The position numbers were made by a program, and so were the translations under genes. The notes below the pieces were generated by a model. That model did not search any database and was not told where the DNA came from. It saw only the letters and a program-made list of their open reading frames with translations. A stretch of DNA of 8,898 nucleotides from an uncultured Lewinella sp. GTDB lineage: Bacteria > Bacteroidota > Bacteroidia > Chitinophagales > Saprospiraceae. Shown here piece after piece: positions 1 to 5,533 of this stretch. Location: positions 1-8,898 of the forward strand of contig CALIGP010000349.1 of assembly GCA_938021455.1 (NCBI GenBank), written 5' to 3'. How positions within the stretch are numbered: the first letter of the stretch is position 1; each line of letters begins with the position of its first letter.

Positions 1-1228
1 AGACTTCTGCTTAAACACTGGATGTTACGACTTTACAATTTTTGATTCTTATGGTGATGGTATCTGCTGTTCTTATGGAAATGGTTCTTATAATGTCAGT
101 GATGATGCAGGAAATGTTTTAGCTTCTGGTGGATCTTTCGGGTCTACTGAAACTACTAATTTCTGCGTAGGTGGCACGACGGCACCAACCTGTACGGATG
201 GTATCCAAAACGGTCAAGAAACGGATGTCGATTGTGGTGGACCTGATTGTCCAGCCTGTCCTACTTGTACGGATGGTATCCTAAATGGACAAGAAACCGA
301 TGTTGATTGTGGTGGACCTGATTGTCCAGCTTGTCCTACTTGTACAGATGAAATCCAAAACGGACAAGAAACTGGAGTAGATTGTGGTGGACCTGATTGT
401 GCTCCTTGTAATACTGGTGGATGTACTTATACAACAATCAACTTCAATAATTTTGAAAGTGGTTTGGGAATTTGGAATGATGGTGGATCGGATTGTCGTA
501 GAAGCTGGAGAGATGCTCAATATGCCAACAGTGGTACTTACTGTGTTCGCCTAAGAGACAATACAGGGTCTTCTGTTTTGACGACAGATGTCCTCAACCT
601 TTCTGCTTATGATGAATTGACTGTTGACTTCTCTTACATCACTGTAAGTATGGATAATTCCAATGAAGATTTCTGGTTACAACTTTCTACAGATGGAGGA
701 GCCACTTATACTATTGTGGAAGAGTGGAACCTCAATGATGAGTTTGTTAATAATTCCAGAGAATCTGGTAATGCTGTTATTCCTGGTCCTTTCACAAGCA
801 ATTGTAGATTGCGTTTCCGTTGTGATGCTTCTGCTAATAATGACTTAGTTTATATCGATGATGTAAACATTGATGGTTGTGTCAATAGCAATAGAGAAGA
901 ATTAATTCTTCCTGAAGCTGCTACAGAACTAGCTAGAAACCCAGGAAATGAATCCCTTATAGAAGCTGTAAGCCTCACGGAATTCCTTCTTTATCCAAAC
1001 CCAACTAGCGATCAGTTGACAGTAGACTTTACTTTAGCAAAAGCTAATCAAGTAGATCTAAGAGTTACTGACTTTACTGGAAAAACAATTGAGATGCAAA
1101 GACTACAAGGAATCTTGGGTCAACAGCAGACTACTCTTGATGCCAGCCAGTTCAGTTCAGGTTTCTACTTTGTACACCTGATTACAGATGGTAAAATCAC
1201 TTCTAAGAAATTTGTAGTAACCCACTAA
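1..1228 (+). CDS. C-terminal part of a secreted multidomain protein with T9SS sorting tail (5' partial)
   Basis: The reading frame is open from base 2 to the stop at 1226-1228, giving 408 visible residues; the start lies outside the window, and the ATG at 464 is internal. Visible residues ~1-55 form a Cys-rich module with CYDFTIFDSYGDGICC, a type often found after metallopeptidase domains in Bacteroidota secreted proteins. Residues 62-136 are three 25-residue repeats (pattern CTDGIQNGQET-VDCGGPDC), whose spaced acidic residues suggest calcium binding. Residues ~140-293 look like a MAM/jelly-roll beta-sandwich ending in LVYIDDVNIDGC. Residues ~330-408 are a Por-type type IX secretion tail, starting LYPNPTSDQLTVDF and ending in KKFVV. 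I infer export across the outer membrane and surface attachment or release. The catalytic domain, if any, is not visible, so 'metallopeptidase' is only a guess from family architecture. Codon use is AT-rich compared with genes after ~2040. A strong terminator follows at 1268-1299. Confidence 0.9.
   Translation, partial: DFCLNTGCYDFTIFDSYGDGICCSYGNGSYNVSDDAGNVLASGGSFGSTETTNFCVGGTTAPTCTDGIQNGQETDVDCGGPDCPACPTCTDGILNGQETDVDCGGPDCPACPTCTDEIQNGQETGVDCGGPDCAPCNTGGCTYTTINFNNFESGLGIWNDGGSDCRRSWRDAQYANSGTYCVRLRDNTGSSVLTTDVLNLSAYDELTVDFSYITVSMDNSNEDFWLQLSTDGGATYTIVEEWNLNDEFVNNSRESGNAVIPGPFTSNCRLRFRCDASANNDLVYIDDVNIDGCVNSNREELILPEAATELARNPGNESLIEAVSLTEFLLYPNPTSDQLTVDFTLAKANQVDLRVTDFTGKTIEMQRLQGILGQQQTTLDASQFSSGFYFVHLITDGKITSKKFVVTH
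185..409 (+). repeat. Three tandem 75-bp in-frame repeats encoding Cys-rich 25-residue units
   Basis: The units lie at 185-259, 260-334 and 335-409, each exactly 25 codons. All three share the pattern C-T-D-x-I-x-N-G-Q-E-T-x-V-D-C-G-G-P-D-C-x-x-C. Unit 3 diverges most, with E for G after the first D, G for D before V, and a changed final CxPC. Each unit has four Cys, which could form two disulfides, and DxxxNGxE/DxD-like acidic spacing as in short calcium-binding linker repeats. They separate the upstream Cys-rich module from the beta-sandwich. Confidence 0.9.
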
Positions 1229-1267
1229 TCGGTTTCCACAGATTTAAAGAATCTGATAGAATAAGGA

Positions 1268-1299
1268 GCCAACCTGCAAATGCAGGTTGGCTTTTTTTT
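1268..1299 (+). terminator. Strong intrinsic terminator of the T9SS-protein gene
   Basis: A perfect 10-bp stem (GCCAACCTGC at 1268-1277 with GCAGGTTGGC at 1282-1291) encloses a 4-nt AAAT loop and is followed by eight T (1292-1299). It starts 39 bp after the stop codon of the upstream gene. The shape is textbook rho-independent, and it should insulate the next gene. Confidence 0.93.
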
Positions 1300-1549
1300 G
1301 GCTACATTAGGATCTTCTTTTTTTATCTACTTCTTTTCCCTCCGATTTAAATCCTTTTTATTACATTTAGAAAAAATATTCCTTTCGCAACAAATAATTC
1401 AGGCAAAAGAAAAGAGCTTAAAATAATAATTTTAATCGCCATCTTTTTCGTCTATTCCTTATAGATGCTGGATGTCTGTTTTTATTTTTTTAATTCTTCA
1501 AAAAATATTTCACCCTTTTTCTAGTCTTTTCTAAGTCCATCTACTAGAG

Positions 1550-1557
1550 TAAATTTG
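1550..1557 (+). promoter_or_regulatory. Candidate Bacteroidota -7 box (TAAATTTG) for the choice-of-anchor-V gene
   Basis: TAAATTTG matches the Bacteroidota primary-sigma consensus TAnnTTTG exactly and lies 31 bp before the ATG at 1589, which allows a leader of roughly 25 nt. The leader is A-rich with no Shine-Dalgarno sequence, as is usual in this phylum. There is no clear TTG at the expected -33 spacing (about 1525-1532 reads CTTTTCTA), so the call rests on one element. Confidence 0.5.
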
Positions 1558-1588
1558 AGTTAATACATTCAAGCAAAAATACGTAAAC

Positions 1589-2041
1589 ATGAAAAAGCGA
1601 AAGACTACTTCGGCCTATACTTCCTTTTCTTTATTATTCATTGTTGCCTTATTAAGTTTCTCCTCCAATCCTCCTAATGCGCGTACTGGCGCGCCCGGAG
1701 AAGGCAATTGCTCGGGTTGCCACAACAGCCCGCCCGCCGGAGCAACGGGCTTAGTAAGCATTGAAGACTTACCCGCTACCATAATGCCCAATACCACTTA
1801 CACCCTCACCGTGAGATCAGAAGCAACTTCTGGTTCTCCATCTACCGGAGGGTTCCAATTGGTCGCACTAGATGATAGCGATATAAATGTTGGTGATCTG
1901 ATTTCCATTTCAGGAAATACAGGAACAAATACTGCTGGCAGTGGTAGAGAATACATGGAAAGTCGAGGAGACAAAAATATCACAGGGACGGATGTTGCCT
2001 GGACCTTCAACTGGGTATCAACTACCTCTCTAAGCGGGTAA
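1589..2041 (+). CDS. Choice-of-anchor-V / reelin-like exported protein with CxxCH motif, C-terminally truncated
   Basis: This 150-residue protein starts with a signal peptide: basic MKKRK, then a hydrophobic stretch SLLFIVALLSFSS at ~14-26. After it comes GEGNCSGCHNSPP, with C41-C44-H45 forming a CxxCH motif, the c-type heme signature that also occurs in this family. The rest resembles the 'choice-of-anchor V' beta-sandwich: YTLTVR (71-76), GGFQLVAL (87-94), SGREYMES (118-125) and VAWTFNWVS (136-144). Relatives normally continue with a GPVTFY-like strand, further sheet strands and often a T9SS tail. Here the frame stops right after SLSG, where an unrelated receptor fragment begins in another frame. 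I therefore see a remnant of a longer gene that has probably lost function. Heme binding is inferred from the motif only; a structural disulfide is an alternative. Confidence 0.75.
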   Translation: MKKRKTTSAYTSFSLLFIVALLSFSSNPPNARTGAPGEGNCSGCHNSPPAGATGLVSIEDLPATIMPNTTYTLTVRSEATSGSPSTGGFQLVALDDSDINVGDLISISGNTGTNTAGSGREYMESRGDKNITGTDVAWTFNWVSTTSLSG

Positions 2042-2322
2042 CTGCCCAGGGAGAAGATGGACGATTTTTCAACCCTTACCTGAACCTGAGTCGGGATTTT
2101 CCGAAGCAACGACTGGCCCTAAGTTTACAGTGGCAACACTTCGGTCTTGGCTTGTGGGAAAACAATGAACAGCGCATCACGACGGTCCGGGACAACTTCT
2201 TCACGACCACGAATTACGTATATGAGACGGATCGGGTACGGCTAAACGTAGCTTACCGATTCACCAAGCTGAAGGGAGAGGTGCGTAAGGTCAAGAGTGA
2301 GTTTGGGGATAAGGAGTTTTGA
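2011..2322 (+). pseudogene. C-terminal fragment of an outer-membrane beta-barrel / TonB-dependent-receptor-like protein
   Basis: In frame with the TGA at 2320-2322 there is open sequence back to a TAG at 1945-1947, with no plausible start. From about 2011 it reads LGINYLSKRVTAQGEDGR, then FFNPYLNLSRDF, LALSLQWQHFGLGLW, TTTNYVYETDRVRLNVAYRF and a final SEFGDKEF. The alternating aromatic/hydrophobic strands and terminal Phe are typical of the last strands of a Bacteroidota outer-membrane barrel (TonB-dependent receptor or outer-membrane beta-barrel family), where the C-terminal aromatic residue is the usual BAM recognition signal. Full proteins have roughly 750-950 residues, so about nine tenths is missing. 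The upstream part is replaced by the choice-of-anchor-V gene in another frame, so this is a stranded 3' fragment. Family confidence is moderate; truncation is nearly certain. Confidence 0.72.
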
Positions 2323-2343
2323 GGGGTCTGCTTCGCGGTTTAA

Positions 2344-2378
2344 GGTTAACCACGGAGGTAATCAGAGGTAATCACAGA
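2344..2378 (+). repeat. 35-bp direct repeat, copy 1 (GGTTAACCACGGA family)
   Basis: It begins with the palindrome GGTTAACC, continues CACGGAGGT, and ends TCAGAGGTAATCACAGA. It matches the segment at 2513-2547 at 31 of 35 positions. The CACGGA/CACAGA phrasing resembles short noncoding repeats scattered in many environmental bacterial genomes; function unknown. Confidence 0.8.
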
Positions 2379-2385
2379 GGTGCAG

Positions 2386-2407
2386 AGAGGGCGCTGCGCG
2401 CTTTTTT
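2386..2407 (+). terminator. Weak candidate terminator after the barrel fragment
   Basis: GCGC (2391-2394), loop TGC and GCGC (2398-2401) are followed by six T (2402-2407). Purines 5' of the stem can extend pairing into the T run through A-T and G-U pairs. The core stem is only 4 bp, so termination strength is uncertain. It lies ~65 bp after the receptor stop. Confidence 0.4.
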
Positions 2408-2512
2408 CACCACAGATTGACACGAATTAGGGCACAGATTCTTTCATTATGTCAGCCTCCTAAAAATCCTATTCCCCATCCTATAAATCCAACTTCCCCG
2501 GCCCCGGTTACT

Positions 2513-2547
2513 GGTTAACCACGGAAGTGCTCAGAGGCAATCACAGA
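2513..2547 (+). repeat. 35-bp direct repeat, copy 2 (GGTTAACCACGGA family)
   Basis: Same unit as 2344-2378, with substitutions AGTGC for GGTAA and C for T in AGAGGCAATC. It ends 9 bp before the larger structured element. It is followed by CACAGATTC, the ending also seen at 2433-2441, which links the three segments as one repeat family. Confidence 0.8.
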
Positions 2548-2556
2548 TTCTTATTA

Positions 2557-2728
2557 TTGGGCAGAGGAGCTTGGTTGCTGAGCGTAGCCGAAGTACCAGC
2601 TCCGACCGTGAACGGGGCCAAAAGCTCCCGAAGCGGGGAACAGCGGCATCGAGGTTAGGAGGGAGATATTACACAACCAAAGTCGCTCCGCTCCCTTACC
2701 TGTTCGGAGCTGGAGCTCCTCCGCCCAA
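2557..2728 (+). repeat. Structured dispersed element, copy 1 (172 bp)
   Basis: The outer inverted ends are TTGGG-CAG-AGGAGCT (2557-2571) and AGCTCCT-CCG-CCCAA (2714-2728). The left arm is itself an imperfect hairpin, GGAGC-T-TGGT pairing with ACCA-GCTCC around a loop containing GCTGAGCGTAGCCGAAG. An inner perfect inverted repeat (CCAGCTCCGA 2596-2605, TCGGAGCTGG 2704-2713) encloses a 98-bp core. The left arm and outer ends match 5356-5525 in direct orientation, but the core matches only as reverse complement. There is no transposase and no obvious target-site duplication, so it resembles a non-autonomous (MITE- or REP-like) element rather than an IS. Confidence 0.88.
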
Positions 2729-2805
2729 AACAATCCTTGGTAGCAGTAGCCCCCAATTAAACCTTTCCTCTTCTCGTTCATCCAATATCCGTAAATAATC
2801 TGACT

Positions 2806-4137
2806 ATGACCGATCACGCTAAAACCCATCATCTCTACCGTCGCGCCGGGTTTGGCCTCGCCCCTCAGGAGTGGCTGAAGCTGCGAGAGATGACGTTCAA
2901 GGATGCACTCGAGGATCTTTTTGCGCGGACGCAGGTGCCAGCAGGGGTTTTAAAAGCAGGGGAAACGCCCGATTATACGCGAAAGAATATCTCCCCGAAG
3001 GAGCGGATGGAGCTCCAAAAGCAGGAAAGGCAAAATGTCGCCCTGGTCAACGTTAATTGGGTGAAGCGAATGGCTGCCCAGAAAGAAAGTGCACTGCTAG
3101 AAAAAATGTGCTTATTCTGGCATGGTCATTTTGCCTGTGAGACGAAGTTCAGCCTTCTGGCTACCAAGCAACTCAATACGCTGCGAGCACATGCGCTGGG
3201 AAATTTCCGGGAGCTTTTACTAGCCATCGCCCGGGATCCATCCATGATCCGTTACCTCAATAACCAACAAAATAAAAAGCTTTCACCCAACGAGAACTTC
3301 GCCCGCGAAGTAATGGAACTTTTCACCTTGGGTCGTGGGAATTATACGGAGACGGACGTAAAGGAAGCAGCTCGCGCCTTCACGGGTTGGTCTAGTAATA
3401 AGACGGGAGAATTTTTCTTTCGGCCACGACTCCACGACTACGGAACCAAAACCTTTTTGGGTAAAACCGGCGACTTCGACGGGGCAGACATCATTGATAT
3501 TATTCTGGAACAGCCTGCGGCAGCGGAGTTTATTTGCCGCAAGGTTTACCGTTACTTCGTCAATGAGAAAGTGGACGAAGCCAGAGTACAGGAGCTTGCC
3601 GATGCGTTTCGCAAGGATTACGACATCGGCCAACTTATGCGGACCATCTTTAGCAGTGACTGGTTTTACGACGGGGAGAATGTTGGCAATCGAATCAAAA
3701 GTCCGGTAGAGCTGGTAGCTGGCATCATGCGACAGCTCAACGTCCGTGAAATAGCTCCGCAGGGCATCATCATTCTACAGCAGGCGCTGGGGCAGGTGCT
3801 CTTCCGCCCGCCCAATGTGGCGGGCTGGCCGGGTGGGCGATACTGGATTGATAACTCTACTCTCTTGCTGAGGCTCAATTTGGCCGCAGCCATCTTCCAG
3901 GCCGGAGAGTTCAACTTTGAGCTAGCCCCCGAGCTGGAGCAGGAAAATAAGCGCCAACTCAAAAGGCTAGCAGCAGTGATGGACCTGGAGCCCTTGAAGC
4001 AACTAGTAGCCACTTCCCCCGGCGAGTTACCGGAGCTATTACTCGCAGCTACCTCATCACCGAACTTAAAGCTTAGTCCGGCACCCGATCTGCAAGCTCT
4101 TCAATTGATGAGTTCTCCCGAATACCAAATCTGCTAA
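2806..4137 (+). CDS. DUF1800 family protein
   Basis: A 443-residue DUF1800 (PF08811) protein, near full length for the shorter Bacteroidota form. Landmarks in order are HHLYRRAGFG (8-17), LFWHGHFACE (103-112), NFRELLLAIARDPSMIRYL (133-151), NENFAREVMELFTLG (162-176), EAARAFTGW (187-195), HDYGTKTFLG (210-219), CRKVYRYFVNE (244-254), IKSPVELV (297-304) and FRPPNVAGWPGG (333-344). The domain starts only eight residues after the chosen Met, which supports this start. No signal peptide or membrane segment is visible. The biochemical role of the family is not established. Its regular partner is DUF1501, which starts 12 bp downstream, so the two form an operon and probably act together. The Shine-Dalgarno sequence is absent, as expected. 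The upstream promoter was not found, and the gene begins 77 bp after a structured repeat. Confidence 0.93.
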   Translation: MTDHAKTHHLYRRAGFGLAPQEWLKLREMTFKDALEDLFARTQVPAGVLKAGETPDYTRKNISPKERMELQKQERQNVALVNVNWVKRMAAQKESALLEKMCLFWHGHFACETKFSLLATKQLNTLRAHALGNFRELLLAIARDPSMIRYLNNQQNKKLSPNENFAREVMELFTLGRGNYTETDVKEAARAFTGWSSNKTGEFFFRPRLHDYGTKTFLGKTGDFDGADIIDIILEQPAAAEFICRKVYRYFVNEKVDEARVQELADAFRKDYDIGQLMRTIFSSDWFYDGENVGNRIKSPVELVAGIMRQLNVREIAPQGIIILQQALGQVLFRPPNVAGWPGGRYWIDNSTLLLRLNLAAAIFQAGEFNFELAPELEQENKRQLKRLAAVMDLEPLKQLVATSPGELPELLLAATSSPNLKLSPAPDLQALQLMSSPEYQIC

Positions 4138-4149
4138 AACCCGAACAAT

Positions 4150-5343
4150 ATGAAACGCAGAGACTTTCTCAGAAACTCTACCCTGGCCTCCACGGCCATT
4201 CTTACCCCGAACTTCCTTAAGAGTTCGGCCATTGCAAGTGCCACCAGGCTCGCTTCTCGTTCGGGGAAAATACTCATCGTATTACAGCTCTCCGGTGGTA
4301 ATGATGGCTTGAATACGGTCATACCCTTTGGTGATGATCTGTATTATCAGAACCGTCCGATACTGGGCATACCCAAGAATGAAGTGTTGAGGCTCAACGA
4401 TCATCAGGGACTACACCCCGAGTTATCGCCTCTGCGCAAGCTTTACGATCGGGGGGAGATGACGATTATCAACAGCGTTGGTTATCCGAATCCGGACCGT
4501 TCTCACTTTAGATCCATGGATATCTGGCAGACGGGCAGTCCGGCTACCGAGAACTGGTCTACGGGTTGGATCGGTCGCCACCTGGATAATGTGGGTACTG
4601 GCAAGCCAACCTACCACGCTCTGGAGGTAGACGATGGTCTGAGCCTGGCCATGAAGGGAGCTACCCGAACGGGCTTCGCCATGAGCCAGCCCGAACGGCT
4701 GCGCAGGGCAGTTAGGAACCAACGACTGCACGGTCTGAAGGCCGACCACACCGCCGGCAATCCTTCCCTGGCTTACCTCTACAAAACGCTCACCGAAACG
4801 ACGGAAGCGGCGGGTTATCTCTTCGAGCAATCCAAGGTAAAGAATGCTACTGCGGAATACCCCAAAGGAGCCTTCGGTAAGGATCTAAAGCAGATCGCCG
4901 AGCTCATCACCGCCGACACCGCTACCAACATCTACTACGCCAGCCTCGGTGGCTTTGACACCCACGTGCAGCAGCGAAACCGTCAGCAGCGCTTGCTCGC
5001 ACAGTATGCGCAGTCGGTCTCTGCTCTGGTAGAGGACCTGAAGGCAAATAATCTTTTCGACGATGTACTCATCATGACCTTCTCCGAATTCGGTCGCCGC
5101 CTGAAGCAAAATGCCTCCGGCGGAACGGACCACGGTACGGCCAACAATGTCTTCCTGATGGGTGGTAAGCTCAAGGCGGCGGGTTTTTACAACCCTGCGC
5201 CGGACTTAACAACGCTTGACAACGGAGACCTCATCCATCAGGTCGATTTCCGGCGTTGCTACGCAACATTGATTGATGATTGGTTGGAGGGAAATTCTAT
5301 GGCCGTTTTGGGGCAGCAGTTTGCGAGCCTGGGAGTGGTGTAG
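4150..5343 (+). CDS. DUF1501 family protein (alkaline-phosphatase-like fold) with Tat-type leader
   Basis: A 397-residue DUF1501 (PF07394) protein. The N-terminus MKRRDFLRNS, followed by a mildly hydrophobic Ala/Leu stretch to ~31, is a twin-arginine-type signal, implying export in folded form. Motifs are KILIVLQLSGGNDGLNTV (40-57), YPNPDRSHFRSMDIWQTG (112-129), SLGGFDTH (265-272), IMTFSEFGRR (308-317) and GGTDHGTANNVFLMGG (324-339). The family is placed in the alkaline phosphatase/sulfatase clan. The Asp/His residues in SGGND, GFDTH, SEFGR and GTDHG are the likely metal-site or active-site positions, which is my inference by analogy. Substrate unknown. It follows DUF1800 by 12 bp and is presumably cotranscribed. 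Its stop is 12 bp before the second structured repeat, in the convergent gap to the DinB gene. The ATG at 4150 is required to include the RR leader. Confidence 0.93.
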   Translation: MKRRDFLRNSTLASTAILTPNFLKSSAIASATRLASRSGKILIVLQLSGGNDGLNTVIPFGDDLYYQNRPILGIPKNEVLRLNDHQGLHPELSPLRKLYDRGEMTIINSVGYPNPDRSHFRSMDIWQTGSPATENWSTGWIGRHLDNVGTGKPTYHALEVDDGLSLAMKGATRTGFAMSQPERLRRAVRNQRLHGLKADHTAGNPSLAYLYKTLTETTEAAGYLFEQSKVKNATAEYPKGAFGKDLKQIAELITADTATNIYYASLGGFDTHVQQRNRQQRLLAQYAQSVSALVEDLKANNLFDDVLIMTFSEFGRRLKQNASGGTDHGTANNVFLMGGKLKAAGFYNPAPDLTTLDNGDLIHQVDFRRCYATLIDDWLEGNSMAVLGQQFASLGVV

Positions 5344-5355
5344 AGTATATGATCA

Positions 5356-5525
5356 TTGGGAAAAGGAGCTTGGTTGCTGAGCGTAGTCGAAGTACCAGCT
5401 CCGACCGGGCAAGGGAGCGGAGCGACTTTGCCCGTGCAACACCTTCGCCAAAACCACTACCGCTGTTACTCGCTTCGGGAGCCTACGGCCTCGTTCGCAG
5501 TCGGAGCTGGAGCTCCTCCGACCAA
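5356..5525 (+). repeat. Structured dispersed element, copy 2 (170 bp), core inverted relative to copy 1
   Basis: The outer ends are TTGGG-AAA-AGGAGCT (5356-5370) and AGCTCCT-CCGACCAA (5511-5525). The left arm 5364-5404 differs from copy 1 mainly by TAGTCG for TAGCCG. The inner perfect inverted repeats CCAGCTCCGA (5395-5404) and TCGGAGCTGG (5501-5510) bound a 96-bp core. AAGGGAGCGGAGCGACTTT (5411-5429) is the exact reverse complement of 2679-2697, and CGCTTCGGGAGC (5471-5482) that of 2624-2635. The element fills almost the entire gap between two convergent stop codons (12 bp on one side, 8 bp on the other), so its RNA hairpins could block read-through in both directions, although it has no T tract. 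Confidence 0.88.
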
Positions 5526-5533
5526 CCTAGCCA

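Larger units (their letters stand above)
1229..1588. other. AT-rich intergenic spacer
   Basis: This 360-bp spacer contains the terminator at 1268-1299 and, at its right end, a candidate promoter. Between about 1300 and 1540 it is very rich in A/T runs and has no open frame with coding character on either strand. I see no tRNA, riboswitch or repeat structure there. Confidence 0.7.
2323..2805. other. Repeat-rich, gene-free spacer before the DUF1800 operon
   Basis: This 483-bp stretch has no credible gene. From left to right it holds a GGTTAACC-led direct repeat (2344-2378), a weak terminator, a CACAGATT-type segment (2408-2441: CACCACAGATT, then GGGCACAGATTC), two ATCCTAT boxes (2466-2472, 2478-2484), the second GGTTAACC-led repeat (2513-2547) and the structured element at 2557-2728. 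The open frames crossing it, such as 2571-2798, are translations of repeat DNA. I find no TAnnTTTG box near 2806, so the promoter of the following operon is not identified. Confidence 0.75.

Noticed and set aside
185..409. CRISPR array
   Set aside because: The 75-bp units are contiguous, without unique spacers, and are in frame inside a coding region.
281..520. Minus-strand Ser/Thr/Ile-rich open frame
   Set aside because: It is a shadow of the tandem Cys-rich repeats of the T9SS protein and is low in complexity.
464..1228. Independent 254-residue gene starting at 464
   Set aside because: The frame is open through the start of the window and encodes continuous family-like sequence before 464, so this Met is internal.
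2557..2728. Phase-variable invertible promoter
   Set aside because: The core does invert between copies, but I see no TAnnTTTG promoter box in it, and copy 2 lies between two gene 3' ends, so promoter switching is not supported.
2571..2798. Open frame over repeat copy 1, and similar frames at 5280-5561 and 5356-5568
   Set aside because: They are translations of the dispersed repeat: both copies give a VAERSRSTSSDR-like phrase from the left arm, then diverge where the core flips. There is no family resemblance or start signal, and they would be false hypothetical proteins.
2554..2832. Minus-strand open frame across the spacer and the start of DUF1800
   Set aside because: It overlaps the repeat and the well-supported DUF1800 start, and has no recognisable domain.
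2557..5525. Composite transposon carrying DUF1800/DUF1501
   Set aside because: There is no transposase or integrase, and no target-site duplication that I could see at either end. The repeats alone do not establish a mobile unit.
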